DNA of 64,000 nucleotides from Gnetum montanum (GCA_015680685.1 MNCI01005871.1:161752-225751), one strand, 5' to 3'; numbered from the stretch's first letter, positions 12,118-23,291 are shown. Numbers and translations are program-made. The notes: generated by a model not told the origin, from the letters alone.

Positions 12118-12617
12118 TCGCCCCTACACAGGTGCCTTACACGCTGCTCTATCCTGATACCAGCAATCTATCTTGCAATGGTGGAATTATAGGCCCTGAA
12201 GTGCCAAACATCTCTGTATGAAAATCTAGTTACCGATCCAACTGTGAGCTAATTATACCGATCCATTCAAGGCGTTTCCTTCTGTGTTCCGTTTGTTAAC
12301 CTTAGTTTTAAGAAAATGTGTTGTATTTTTGTTTTTTCTTGTTTGGCGTTTCTACTATGGTGGAAAAGAAAACCCAAGTTGCATACTGCAACTCCTTTTC
12401 TCTTTACTTAAGAGTTTCTGAACTCTGTGATTAATGGCAGATTTTGTAAATAATCGCAGGGTCCATGCATTTTATAAAATTTCAGTTTCACTTAAAAATA
12501 AAAGATAAAAAAAGAGGATGTTTCAGTTATTAACGTTCAGGATAGATCAAACGTTTAATCTTTCTTTTCCGTTCCTTTATGAGTAACAATAATGCTAGTT
12601 GTGATCTTGGTATGCAG
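12118..12617 (+). other. Non-repetitive sequence before the candidate last exon
   Basis: I see no coding or transposon motif. The end is rich in T and finishes with a good plant 3' splice site (TTGGTATGCAG). Confidence 0.4.
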
Positions 12618-12709
12618 GTTATAGCCGGATGGAACATGCCAAGAGATCAGCGGATGCGAATAGTTTGGCAAAGCCAAACCCTAAAAAGGTGGAGAAAAAA
12701 GGCAACTGA
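12618..12709 (+). CDS. Possible terminal exon of the small basic protein
   Basis: After the acceptor TATGCAG, GT completes a split codon and the frame reads YSRMEHAKRSADANSLAKP, then a lysine-rich end closing with EKKGN and TGA at 12707. It joins in phase to the exon at 2985. An alternative frame from the same acceptor (VIAGWNMPRDQRMRIVW to 12787) is also open and would need a phase-0 donor. Both are short and unidentified. A T-rich possible 3' UTR follows before the gypsy element begins at about 12852. Confidence 0.3.
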
Positions 12710-12851
12710 AGGGGCAGCAGTTCCTCTTGGAGAGGAGATAGACGAGAGAGCAGTTCCTCACGGAATCTACTTCTCCAACTTCCAGTGACTCTCTTTCATT
12801 TTCTTTATCGGACATTGTAAATGTACACATCGAAGAGCTATCATTGAACCC

Positions 12852-13432
12852 TCGTTGAGTTGAAATTCCATCTTCTCATGCTACTTCCATTTTCCTTGAT
12901 TTCCTTGACTAATTTAGGTCCCTTCAAGTTAAAGAAGAGTACCTAAATTGTGAGTTGTATCTCAATAAACAATTTTTTTCTAGTTTTTTCTAGCTTATTG
13001 GTGGTCCAATAGTCCGGTAGATCTAGTGATAGGGATTCAAAGCTCAATCCTGAGCTAAGTGCCTTTATTCTAATTTTGTTCTTGCTCATATTTTTATCTT
13101 GCTTTATTATTAGTATGTGATTTTGAATGTTGTTCCCTGAACATGTTAATTATTTATTATTTTAATATATTTCATTTGCTGCTTAGTATTGAAGTTTTAT
13201 AACATACGAATCTATTCACATTGCATCTCAGTTTTTTAAAGTTTATCCATATCTACATTTACTTTTCATATTAATCATAATAAAGCTTTAATGTTAAAAG
13301 TTAAACACCACATTGCCCTTACCAATCAAGACTTTTTTTAGCTTTGCGTACCTATATGGGAGACACCCTAGGTTTATGTCTTTTAAAACATGTTTTGAGG
13401 AGGTGTTGCTTGCGATCTAATTTTAAGCAACA
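12852..13432 (+). repeat. 5' LTR of Gyp-A1 (left edge uncertain)
   Basis: The right end (GTACCTATATGGGAGACACC to AAGCAACA at 13432) aligns with the end of the Gyp-A2 LTR (GTACCCATACGGGAGACGCC to CATCAACA). About 12890-13300 also resembles 55400-56010. The left end is placed near CGTTGAGTTG by weak similarity to the TGTTGA LTR start and may be wrong. Confidence 0.55.
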
Positions 13433-13436
13433 CCAT

Positions 13437-13458
13437 CTTTTGGTGCTATAAGGAGGGC
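13437..13458 (+). other. Primer-binding site of Gyp-A1
   Basis: TTTTGGTGCTATAAGGAGGG begins a few bases after the LTR end and corresponds to TTTTTGGTGCTAGAAGGAGG at the same place in Gyp-A2. TGGTGC would pair with a tRNA 3' end (…CCA). I could not decide which tRNA. Confidence 0.6.
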
Positions 13459-13657
13459 TTGTTTCTATTTTCCTATTTCCTATTCTCTTGTTTAATTTGG
13501 CAATTTTTACCTTAGTTCTAACTTTGGTAGGGTGGTTTATTTTAATAACATCTTTCTATTTTATGTCTACTTTTCTAAAATTATGTATATAATGTTTCAT
13601 CTTTTAAATCTATGGAGCTACTTTCTTGTTTACTTTAATTTTACATTTGTTCATTTT

Positions 13658-15003
13658 ATGAGTAAAGATTCTTCTCATAGAATGTTTCCTAGAAGATCTC
13701 TTACCCCCGATCTTAACCAACATGATACCCATCATTTCACTCTAAAAAAACTACAAGCTTTACATTTTTCAAATTGTATCCAAAGAAGGATTCAAACTAA
13801 GATGGCAGCCAGTCCACCCTAGGCCTCCCTGGTTAACAATTCCTTTAATTTCATGAACTATCATAATATTGCTAAATTCCTACAAAATGTTAATTTGTTC
13901 TTTGACCCTTCCAGTGATGCACAACATCATGTAGAATGCTTTGAAATCTTACAAGGCATCTATAATATTATGGAAAATGACATAGGATGTAAAATGTTTG
14001 GAACTACTCTCATAAGGAAAGCCACATAATGGTTTTTAATGCTTCTCAATGCCTTTGTTAATTCATGGCTTTAAAAGTAATTTTTTACTTTAATTTAATA
14101 AGTGTATTAGTCCTATATTAGGCTTAAGGCTTTACAAATCTAGGAAACCTATTTAGCGAACTATTCGTGACTATAATTTAAGATTTCTTCATCAACTAGC
14201 TTATGTGCCAAATGAGTTGCGTCTTCAACTTGATGATATCCTTAACTTTTACCTCTCCATCATTGACCTATTCTTTTCCAATGCTATTAAATCTTATCAC
14301 AACATAACAGAATTGCAAGGAGTAATGACTAAAGCTGTTGAATTAGAACAGATTACCTAATGAATAGCCTTCAAATTGAATTTGGGATGATGACTATTAA
14401 CAATCCTACGCAATTTATTCCTTTACCATTACAAACTTTTCCAATGAATAATATTATGTTTCAAATCCTTGCTACCCTACAAACATTCCAACCCATAAAT
14501 AATTATTTTTAAAGTCCAATCTTTTCTTCATTTTTACCATCAAATATTGGTTTGAACGATGATCAATCAAAAGCTTTAATCCAATCTATCATAAACTCAA
14601 ATGGAGTATTTAATCCTAATGGATCTACTAATCAAACAAAGAACTAGCAAAATCAAATTAGTCAAATATTAACTTCATTTCAAAAACATTCAAATGAACT
14701 AGTTGAACTAAAGTGGAATAACAAGATTCCTACATAATTTGAAAAACCAAGCATATCAATCAATGATGATTATTGTTGTCTTCATAACACTAGGAAACAT
14801 TTTGAAAAAACTTGTCCTCAATTTTTAGCATTATATGGTGATGATGCCCAAAATCAAAAAAATGGAAAAGCCCCAATTATGATCCTTAAGATTCCTTATG
14901 AAAGAGAAAATGAAAAAGTCACCTCATGTGAACAAGACATTGTGAGTGATCCCAACCCACATAACATTCACTATTGTAGACTTACTGAGATTATAAATAC
15001 TAT
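13658..15003 (+). pseudogene. Gag of Gyp-A1, N-terminal part
   Basis: It starts MSKDSSHRMFPRRSLTPD at 13658 and aligns with the Gyp-A2 gag (start MSDFSYGTSQQRTHTP). Shared stretches include TKMAAS/TKMAAH, the region around FDPSSDAQ/FDPTTPMNDARQ, and a C-x2-H-x4-(H)-x4-C zinc-like motif near 14770-14820 (CCLHNTRKHFEKTCPQ). Several in-frame stops break it. The solo LTR cuts it at 15003. Confidence 0.75.
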
Positions 15004-15841
15004 TGATGAGTCATGAATTTGTTGACAACCGTGATAACGCACCCACGATATCGCACCTGCGATATCGCATCCCTGGTTTCATAGCCGACGTGATATTGTA
15101 GCCTATCTCCTCATCTATAAATAAGAGGTAGACAGATCCAATAAGTCAATTTTTAGAGTTAAGTTTGATTTTAGTTTTTGCTTTTCTTCTTAACCCTTTT
15201 CCTCCCAATGTATGCCCGTAGTGTGGTGATTATAATTGTACGTCATCCTTTATTTGAGTGTGACGTACTTGGACATGCACATGACCGGAAATAAAGATCG
15301 AGATTACTTCATCATTGTAGCATTCACTTAGTTTAATTAATCATTTAATTAATTTTTATTTACTGCTTTCTTAGTTAATATCTCTCACCCTTAAACTCCG
15401 GTTAAATGTGGAATGAGTATGACTTGATTACGAGCATTTAAGTGTGACTACTTGGTAACCCAGTAGCGTACCTAGGATCTGAGCTTGGTAATCCCAGTGG
15501 TAGTCATGCACGAAGTCCAAGATGTGTACGGATAATCAAGGAACGGATGCTCATCGCACTTAGGCTAGTTTAGATTCTCTCACCCTTCTCTCCTTGCTTA
15601 GTTAATATTACTTTTCATTGCCTTCAGGAGTAGCATTAGATTAGAAACCCTTCATACACCTCACTTTGGACTAAACCATACGTGACAAAGCCAATATTAG
15701 TTCAGGTGGGAAGACAGCGAACTGCGACCTAAGGCTAACTATCTAGATGCCATAGTTAGTTCGTCTGCAGAGGTCAACCGGATCGCGCATGTAACGATTG
15801 TATTCGTATGGTTGAGTGTATGGGTATCTTGCCACTCATCA
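15004..15841 (+). mobile_element. Solo LTR of an Athila-type element inside Gyp-A1 gag
   Basis: An 838-bp unit runs from TGATGAGTC to ACTCATCA, flanked by ACTAT (14999-15003) and ACTAC (15842-15846), a 5-bp target duplication with one change. Removing it rejoins the gag frame (…NTTQQQTRNN), as in Gyp-A2. Inside are the family hallmarks: repeated GATATCGC words, TATA box CTATAAATAAGAGG and the end GGTTGAGTGTATGGGTATC. No internal region remains, so it is a solo LTR left by recombination. Confidence 0.9.
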
Positions 15842-16240
15842 ACTACTCAACAACAAACTAGGAATAATACTTATACTCCCTTAACAAAAAGAGTTCCTAG
15901 TCAAAATAACACAAATATGCAAATAAAACCATTCCAAGTAAACGTTCAATCGCAATCAAACTCACCTTCTATACTTAGAAGAACTTCACCTGAACATGAG
16001 GTCAAAGATAAATACAAAGCTTATGATTTAGTTGAATATTTAAAAAGAGTTAAAGCTAATATTGCAATATATGATCTTTTAAATTTCAATGAAATGAAAG
16101 ATGTGATTCAAAAGATATTTCATACACCTAAAACCAACAAAGAAAAATCTCTAACAATTGAGAAACAAGTTCATTTTGTGGAAATTCTTAATGCTCTATT
16201 AATACAAAACTTAAGCAATTTTATGTGAAACAAAAAAGAT
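15842..16240 (+). pseudogene. Gag of Gyp-A1, C-terminal part
   Basis: It continues the gag frame after the solo LTR: TQQQTRNNTYTPLTKRVPSQ, then VEYLKRVKANIAIYDLLNF, matching Gyp-A2 (VEDLKRVKANILMYDLLHI). It ends at a TGA at 16226, after which the protease region begins in the same general reading direction. Confidence 0.75.
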
Positions 16241-16249
16241 CAACCTCCT

Positions 16250-16640
16250 TTTCTAAGAACCTTGATTATTTTAGGTAAAAATGTTCATAATTGCTTATGG
16301 ACTTGTGGTGGGATCATTAAAAGGAGTGAATGTATAACTAAAATAATATCCTACTTTCATGTGTTATATAGATACTCTAGTAATAGATATGCAACCCACT
16401 TATGGTGTGCTTCTATCAAGAACTTTCAGAGCCTAGTTTGGGGGCTTCTTTAGATTAGATTTTTCAGAATTATTAATTCCTATTAAAGAAAAATCTAAAT
16501 ATGTTGTTATACTTAGACAACCTTTTTATAAACATGTGTTAACAACTTTCAATTAACAAAATGAATCCTTGGAAAACCAACATACCAATCTTTCTATTAG
16601 GGTTATTGAAGTTGGACTTAGTATGTTATAAATGATAATG
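16250..16640 (+). pseudogene. Aspartic protease region of Gyp-A1
   Basis: Pieces align with the Gyp-A2 protease: TLIILGKNVHNCL, the P-T-F-x-C-Y strand, ATHLWCASIKN in place of PTYGVLLSRTF, then FGGFFRLDF-like sequence. The active-site D-S-G is not legible; where Gyp-A2 has MDSSATVS, this copy reads WTCGGIIK in a shifted frame with several bases missing. It is non-functional. Confidence 0.65.
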
Positions 16641-16904
16641 TGAGTGAAATTCCATAAATAAATCCTTTTACATATTCCACACAATATTATAAATATTTTA
16701 GAAAATTTGAGAAAATTTATGAAGATACCTTACCTTATCATCAACATAATGGAAAAACTTTCCTTTTTGGTGAACCACCATCATTAAGAAAGGACAAAGA
16801 TATGAATTAGATTCTAATCATTGAAACATTATAATGTAAGCCAAATTTTGATGATAATCATTATTACATCGACCAAAGGGATAAATTTTCAAATTTTACT
16901 AACT

Positions 16905-17290
16905 TAAATACTTGGATATTAAGAGTGGATGGTGCCTCTTCCAAGAAAAGATGTGGATCCGGAATAATGCTAATACCCCATGGTGAAGCTCCTATCCTTA
17001 AAGCTATTAAATTTCACACAACCAATGACCAACAACATGGTTGAGTATGAAGTGATTATGCATGAAATCAAGCTAGCTCAAATTTATGACTAATCCAAAC
17101 TCAAGATTTATAGTGACTCTCAACTGATAGTAAATCAAATTAATGGAATTTTTAATGATAAAGATTCTACCATGAAAGCATATAAATGCTTACATCCTTG
17201 AGATTGTTAAGCAATTTGATCACATATCCATTGGACATGTTCCTAAAAAAGAAAATTATGTTCTTGATACAATGGCTCAAATGACCACTA
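16905..17290 (+). pseudogene. Additional RNase H domain between protease and RT
   Basis: Across one stop and several small frameshifts the plus strand encodes a plant RVT_3/type-I RNase H fold. Legible parts are WILRVDGASSKKRCGSGIML, then TTNDQ, VEYEVIMHEIKLAQ, KIYSDSQLIVNQINGIF, and FDHISIGHVPKKENYVLD followed by TMAQM. Four acidic positions of the D-E-D-D catalytic set are present (VDGA, EYE, SDSQ, LDT). It lies upstream of the RT, separate from the ordinary RNase H at about 18590. In Ogre/Tat elements the extra RNase H is usually between the ordinary RNase H and integrase, so this order is different. Confidence 0.75.
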
Positions 17291-17689
17291 CTTTAGATGT
17301 CTTGTTTCAACACAATGATTGGGATTTTGAAATTATCATTGAAAAGATTAAGTCTTATTTCATTCCAAATTATATTATTTCTTTCGAAGTTTTTGATGAT
17401 GATCATCATATTTATGAATTTTTTATTTTTCAAAGGTGAATTTAGTGATCAATGTTTTAAATTTTCTCAAATTAATGAAGTAACTATGTCAAAGGATGTC
17501 ATATTTTAAAATGAAATCTCTCCCGAAGTAGCAACTAGAAAGGCTTTGTTTGATGACTTACATACCAAGTCTAAAGAAATATGGAAAAACACTAATTGAA
17601 AAATGCTAAATAAAATAGAAACAATTCAAATTTAAAGGAAAGGAAAGTACTATATTATTAAAGTAGGAGCTCTCTTACATGCAAATAAA

Positions 17690-18420
17690 AAACAAAACTT
17701 GATTGAGTTGTTACATGAATTTAATGATATTTTAGCTTGGACTTATGAAGATCTTAAGACTTTTAATTCTCTCATGATGAGACATACTATACCTCTTAAA
17801 CCTGAAGCAAAACCTTTTAAGCCTAAGATTGAAACTTTGATGAAGGTAGAAATTGATAACCTTTTAGAATCTAAAATTATTCATTATGTGAGGCATTCGA
17901 GTTGAATATCAAAATTAGTGCCAATTAGAAATGAACAAGTGAATTATAATTATGTATTGATTTTCGTAACCTTAATAATTCTTGTATTAAGGATAAATAC
18001 CCATTTCCTCTAATGGAGGAGCTTTTGCAAATTATGAATGGTGCACACGTGTTCATTTTTAGATGGATATTCATGATATAATCAAATTTTAGTAAGTAAG
18101 AAGGACCAATATAAGACTACCTTCACAATGAAATGGGGAAATTTTCAATTTGCAAGTATGCCCTTTGGTGTTATAAATGCTAATTGTACCTTTCAAAGAG
18201 CTATAGATAAAACTTTTAAAGGACTGATGAAGAAATGCATTATTATTTATCTAGGTGATTTAATTATTTTTTCTAAATATTGAGTTATACACCTTAGAGA
18301 CCTTAGACATATTTTCATAAGATGTAGATGATTTGATGTTACTTTGAATGCTGAAAAATTAATTTTTGGAGTTCAAAGAGGTAAACTTCTTAGTCATATA
18401 GTGACTAAAGAATGAATTAT
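17690..18420 (+). pseudogene. Reverse transcriptase of Gyp-A1
   Basis: RT blocks in order: LLHEFNDILAWTYEDLKTF, HTIPLKPEAKPFKPK, then CIDFRNLNNSCIKDKYPF, DGYS-YNQI, TTFTMKWGNFQFASMPFG, FQRAIDKTFKGLMKK and IIIYLGDLIIF. The catalytic Y-x-D-D has become YLGD, so one metal-binding aspartate is lost. Stops occur after DGYS, after SKY and elsewhere. Confidence 0.85.
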
Positions 18421-18589
18421 GATTGATCTTGAGCGAGGAAACACTATTTTACAGGTACCCTACCCTTTGTCTAAAACTGATTTAAGGACTTTCTATGGGA
18501 AAATTAATTTTGTTAGACAATTTATCCCTAATTATGCTGAACTAGTTAAACCATTAAATGAGATGCTTAAGAAATATAGTAACGTGCAT

Positions 18590-19060
18590 TAGACAGAAGA
18601 AAGAAAAAACACTTTTCTTGCCATTAAAGAAGCCATTATAGATGCTCCTATTTTAGCTTCTCCTTGGTATGAAAATAATTTTCTCTTATATGCTTTTTCT
18701 AGTGATGTTACTATTATCGCTATTTTAACCTAAGATATTGTTGATCAAGGTGAAAGATCTATAGCTTTTATGTCCATACTTGTGAAAGATGCAGAGTTAG
18801 AATATTCACATGTAGAAAAATAATTGTATGTTGTAATTAAAGCTCTAAAGAAATTTCGATACTATTTGTTAAACATGAAGATTTTTGTTATTGTTCTTGA
18901 TTTAGCCATCATTGCATTAGCCAAATTACAAGATGGTAGTGAAAAATGTAATAAATGGGTTATGAAATTATGAGAGTTTGATATTCAATGAAAAGTAGTG
19001 AAGTTAGTCAAAGGTACTGGTCTTGCCAAACACATAGCTAAAGGCTCAAAAGTAAAAAGA
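18590..19060 (+). pseudogene. Ordinary gypsy RNase H of Gyp-A1
   Basis: It follows RT and the connection region (FYGKINFVRQFIPNYAELVK). It reads APILASPWYENNFLLYAFSS, SIAFMSILVKDAELEYSHVE, LKKFRYYLLNMKI, and ends KLVKGTGLAKHIAKGS. The first aspartate position (usually T-D-A-S) reads AFSSDVT. There are two or more in-frame stops. It is homologous to the standard Ty3/gypsy RNase H, so the element carries two RNase H regions. Confidence 0.75.
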
Positions 19061-19329
19061 CATGACACACCCAAAGATCAAGAGTCTATACCCCTTCACA
19101 TACTATCTATTGATGAGGAAAATAATATGTCATTTGCTCCTAAGTGATTACATGAGTTGTGGTATGGAGATATTAAGTATTATTTAACATTTCATTGTTG
19201 TCCTTCAAACTTACTTAGATATAAATGAACACTTTTATTATCTAAATGTTCTAAGTCTACTTTAATTTATGGCAATTTGTATAGGAAAAATTTCTAAGCA
19301 ATATACCTTAAATGTTTAGACTGGAAATA

Positions 19330-20432
19330 AGCCAACAATACTTTAAGACAACTACATGCAGAAAGACATATAGGATATCACTCATTTGTACATAAAGTTA
19401 CCAAAACAAGCTACTATTGGCACACTATGATTAATGATGTTTACAACCTAGTGGAAACTTGTGTACAATGTCAATTGTTTAAAGGGAAAGATTCCAAAAG
19501 CCAAGCTACTTTACAACCTATAATAGAAACTAGACCATTTGCACAATGGGATTTATATTTTATAGGAGTGATTAATCCATTATCAATAGCTTAACATAAG
19601 TTTATCTTAATGGCTATTGATTATTGCACACATTGGTTGAAAGTCAAAGCAACCAAAACTACAACATCTCATTAAGGTATTCCATTTTTAGAAAATGATA
19701 TAATTTCTAGGTATGGATATTCTTATACCTTATTAGTTGATAATGGATTCACCTTCATATCCATAGAGTTTACAAATTGGGCTAGGGAACATAATATTAT
19801 TGTCAAAGTTGCTACTGAATATTATCCCCAAGGTAATGATTTAGTAGAATAATCCAATAAAATTATATTAGACAAAATTAAGAAGATGATAACTCAAAAT
19901 CCATGAGCATGGCATGAACAATTAAAATGGATAGGATGGGGTGGTAGAATTTGTTATAAAGAGTCAATCAAAACTACATCATATGATTTAGTATATGGGC
20001 AAGAACCAAATTTACCAATAAATTTGCAAATTCCAACATATTAGTTTTACTTAAATTATTTACGAACTGATGAACATTTAATTTCACGTACATATGACAT
20101 TTGGAATTTAGAACTTAAAAGAGTCAAATTGGTTGAAATCCTATTTAGTCATCAACAAATTGTTAAATGATGGTTTAATAAGAAATATAAAGTTATAGTC
20201 TTTAAAGTAGGAGATCTAATGCCAAAAAGAGATAGAATGTTTGGTTAAACTAGTCACCAAAACAAGTTTTTTCGTATGTGTTCAAGCCCATACTAGGTCA
20301 TAGATGTCATTGGCCTCAATGTTTACAAAGTTGCTGATTTGCAAAGATACAAATGAAATAGAAATTTTAATGCATTTCATTTAAATCATTTCTACTCAAG
20401 TTCTCCTCGTGGATACTTGGTCGATTCTTAGT
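19330..20432 (+). pseudogene. Integrase of Gyp-A1
   Basis: The zinc-binding H-H-C-C region is legible: HAERHIGYHSFVHKV … YYWHTMINDVYNLVETCVQC. The core has WDLYFIGVINPL, MAIDYCTHWLKVKAT, LLVDNGFTFIS and TEYYPQGNDLVE. The C-terminal part ends NRNFNAFHLNHFYSSSPRGY followed by LVDS and TAG at about 20430. The first catalytic Asp appears in WDLYFIG and the second in LLVDNG. Several stops interrupt the frame. Confidence 0.85.
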
Positions 20433-21931
20433 TATGATTCTTCTCATTTTTCATGCGTTTCATTTGTATATAGTTGCATTTACATATTATTTTTTTTCTG
20501 CATTTTCATTTTCTTCTCATGCATGTTTGAGTTTATCATTTTTTCTCCCTTAGCATAATGGTTTTGGTTTGATCTTTTGTACTTTTCAATATGATTTTAT
20601 TAATCATTATGATCATTTGAGTTACTAGGCATGGGGTCATCATAACACCATTTGAAAATAATATATAAGTATAATGTTTTATATATTATTCACATTATAT
20701 CATATTACTATTGTATGAAATCTTCTTTATATGATGAAATTTCAAATATTTTATGACTCTTCCCAATTTTTTCAAGGTATTAGTTTTATTAGTCATGTTC
20801 AATTATGGAGAATGTGATTTATGCTAACTTATCATGCTATTATCATGGTTATGTGAATGCAAGACATGTGAGATTGGAGAATGATTATTCAAAATCACTA
20901 GGTGACCTTAGAAAATCTCTTTTCTCTGTCGTAAGCCCTAATCCTCAAGTGTGATGATGCATGGTTGTCTTGTGAGCAACATGGCAAAGTGTGTTCCTCT
21001 CCACTTGAGAACCCTCAGTTACCCAAGAGACCTACTATGATGTTGCCTAGCTTATAATTAAAGGTACATGCATGAGGGTTGAATTGCATCATGGTCGAAG
21101 TTTTTGAAAGGACCATGTTCATTGTCAGTGTAGCTGATCAACCAAACTCAAGTTGGAACTTCTACCTTAAGAATGAAGTGCATCATGGGCAAAGTTTCCC
21201 TCAAACAAGAAAAAAAAAAGAGAAAAAAGAATAAAGAATAAAAAGAAGACCATGTTTATTGGTAGTGTAACATGTTCTTAAGTGTGATTTCAGTTTGACA
21301 ACAATCCTCATCCTAGCCTTCCATCCCCTTTGATCCATTTCCTAAAAACAACAAAAAAAGAAAGAGAGAGAAAGAAAAAGATGAAAGTATCCTCTCGTAT
21401 ATTTTCCTATTTTTCCTCTATTTATTTCATTTTTCTTCACACTTTTTTCATTATTTCTTTATATTTTTCTTATCCAAAAAAAAGGAAAAAAGAAAAAGAA
21501 AAAGAAAAAAAACCAAGGAAAAATTTGAATGTTGTGGCTAGCCATGATTTAAAGAAGCATATCCTCTTCATAAAATTTTGTATAAGTCATATTCTCAAAG
21601 ATATCCTCTATAGTAATGACTTTTACTTATGAGATGATTGAGAATGAAATCTTAATTGTAAATTATATATATATATATATAAGTTATAATTTATAAAGTT
21701 TATGTATTAAATTTGAATTAAAACAAGGTGGTGTGAAAGGGTGGCACACTTTTAGTGCTCTTTTAAGTATGTGATTATTTTAATCATGATTAAAACATTG
21801 TAGTCTACTTGTAAATTTCAATTTGTCATGATTTTGTGATCTCTTGATACTTTATATTTTACATATTCTTGCCCTATGAAAATTTCTATTGATTCTAGTA
21901 TCTTTGCAGCAGCTCAAGTTTGGAGGCTAAA
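20433..21931 (+). other. Long 3' non-coding part and polypurine-like tract of Gyp-A1
   Basis: About 1.5 kb lies between integrase and the 3' LTR. It contains an imperfect tandem repeat of roughly 90-130 bp (two blocks with GCATCATGGTCGAAGTTT / GCATCATGGGCAAAGTTT and GACCATGTTCATTG / GACCATGTTTATTG), poly-A/GA runs and an (AT)n at about 21665. The tract AAGTTTGGAGGCTAAA directly precedes the LTR, matching AGTTTGGGGGCTAAG in Gyp-A2. Open frame 21330-21632 is low-complexity and not a gene. Confidence 0.6.
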
Positions 21932-22122
21932 TGTTGATATCAACTTTCCCATGCTACCACAAGACCATCATTAATAAGTTTTAATGCATGATATCAATAA
22001 ATCTTAGTTTTAAAGTCCAATGTTGTTTCTTTATCAGACAATGTTTCTTTCATCAAGTAGACTATATTTGAAGGACATTCAAAAACTAATTTTTGGATAG
22101 AAAATCCATCAAGCCTATAACA
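21932..22122 (+). repeat. 3' LTR start of Gyp-A1, shortened
   Basis: It begins TGTTGATATCAACTTTCCC and CATGCTACC, aligned with TGTTGAGGCCAACCTCACCC and CATGCTAGG at the Gyp-A2 LTR start. It runs only about 190 bp to ATAACA, after which the lipase-block homology begins. It is therefore internally deleted or truncated relative to the 1.4-kb Gyp-A2 LTR. Confidence 0.55.
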
Positions 22123-22492
22123 ATTAATACCGTCACACAAGGGTCACCTTGTAGAGTTGTAAGGTGTAAATAGGATCAATATAGGTTATCACATAACATT
22201 GGTTTTTTACATTATTCATGGACGGTAGGAAAGCATTTGCAGTTTTGCAATGTATTCCCTAGGTAACCAACCACAGTTCACCATATATATATATATATAT
22301 ATGGTCATAGAGCATTTGCAAAATTGCAGTCTCCCATACAATCATATACAACATAGTAACAAAGGATACAAACAGATACGCTACAGAATCCTAGTTGCTC
22401 TCACAAACCCAAGGATTCGGGAGAGATTAAATATGTTCCCTAGTTCATGACCAAATTTGCTGATTTGGGAATCCTGCAGACCTCAACAATAG

Positions 22493-23291
22493 ATGCACTT
22501 TGTCAAATTTTTTTAATTTGTGGAACGATTATTTGAAGGACAATTCTACACATGCATTTATATTCTGCCATAAAGAAGTAGATGCCAACCTAATTGCTTT
22601 GGCCTTTAGAGGTACCGAGACTTTCAATTGAGTAAATTGGCAGGCAGAAGCCGATTTTTCGTGGTATAAAATACGAGCTGTAGGAAAGGTTCCTTTGGAT
22701 TTTATGGAAGCCTTGGGCATGGAAAACAGAAATGAAATAGTAGAACTCCCAAAACATATCCAAGAAGATCCATCAGAAAATGCTAAGAAATCTTTGGCAT
22801 ATCCCACTCTTGTACAGGAATTGCAGAAAATATTTGCAGCCTAGAAAAATGCAAAATTTTTGATCACAAGCCATAGCCTGGGAGGGGCATTGACAGTTAT
22901 GTTCAGTGCTTTGCTCATCATGGAGAAGCAGAATGAATTCATGGAGAGGCTCATGGGTGTATACACATATGGACAACCAAGGGTTGGGGATGCAGATTTT
23001 GGGAATTTCATAAATTCGAATTTGAGTCAGCCATATCCAAAATATTTCAGAATTGTCTACTGGAATGACATGGTGCCAAGATTGCCATCAGATGATAAAT
23101 TACTACAATTCAAGCATTTTGGAACGTTTCTGTACTACAATAGCATCCACCATGAACAGAATCTGGCTGAGGCTCCAAATAGGAATTTCTCTGCATGTTA
23201 CTTTATACTAATCTGGATCAACGCTCTGTGAGAGACTGTGATGTGTATAATTTTGCCATGGATCACGGGGCCTGATTATATTGAAATATGA
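22493..23291 (+). pseudogene. Class-3 (OBL/TAG-type) lipase pseudogene, copy 2
   Basis: This copy is better preserved than copy 1. It reads MHFVKFF, a +1 T, then NLWNDYLKDNSTHAFIF, LIALAFRGTETFN, a stop, VNWQAEADFSWYKIRAVGKV, IVELPKHIQEDPSENAKK, PTLVQELQKIFAA, a second stop, then ITSHSLGGALTVMF, VYTYGQPRVGDADFGNFI, FRIVYWNDMVPRLPSDDK and FKHFGTFLYYNSIH. The nucleophile elbow keeps its serine (SHSLGG for the usual GHSLGG), and NDMVPRLP carries the expected acid region. The frame from 22860 to 23231 is open for 123 codons. Two internal stops, the T-run frameshift and absent upstream exons make it a pseudogene. Confidence 0.9.

Larger units (their letters stand above)
8943..12118 (+). repeat. 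Duplicated block, copy 1 (lipase relic + small membrane-protein relic)
   Basis: This block matches 22115-23996 along its length in the same orientation: a leader (AACAGTTAATACTGTGACG against AACAATTAATACCGTCACA), an AT microsatellite, the lipase relic, a spacer, the small membrane-protein relic and a tail ending CTACACAGGTGC. Copy 1 carries a 999-bp hAT-like insertion near its right end that copy 2 lacks, while copy 2 lacks about 130 bp of the small gene. The two copies are about 13 kb apart with a gypsy element between them. Confidence 0.85.
3007..12617 (+). other. Possible 9.6-kb intron of the small-gene candidate
   Basis: If the exons at 2985 and 12618 belong together, this interval is the intron: it starts GTATGT and ends TATGCAG. 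It contains microsatellites, a 49-bp minisatellite, a duplicated lipase-pseudogene block and an hAT-like element, all listed separately. Introns of this size full of transposons are usual in conifers. The link between the two exons is not proven by the sequence. Confidence 0.2.
12852..22122 (+). mobile_element. Gyp-A1: decayed Ty3/gypsy element with an extra RNase H upstream of RT
   Basis: Domains read on the plus strand, through many stops and frameshifts, are gag, protease, an additional RNase H, RT, RNase H and integrase, then a long 3' non-coding part, a polypurine-like tract and a short 3' LTR. It is the same family as Gyp-A2 (24518-31377): gag, protease, integrase tail, the primer-binding site and the LTR edges all match. 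The 5' LTR edge at 13432 is firm; the outer left edge (about 12852) is a guess. A solo LTR (15004-15841) sits inside gag. Every coding domain is broken, so it is old. Confidence 0.8.

Noticed and set aside
21330-21632. 100-codon Lys/Phe-rich frame
   Set aside because: Low-complexity A/T sequence in the 3' non-coding part of Gyp-A1.
22860-23231. Functional short lipase gene from the 123-codon open frame
   Set aside because: It begins after an in-frame stop in the middle of the hydrolase fold, lacks the N-terminal half and ends early; it is part of a pseudogene.
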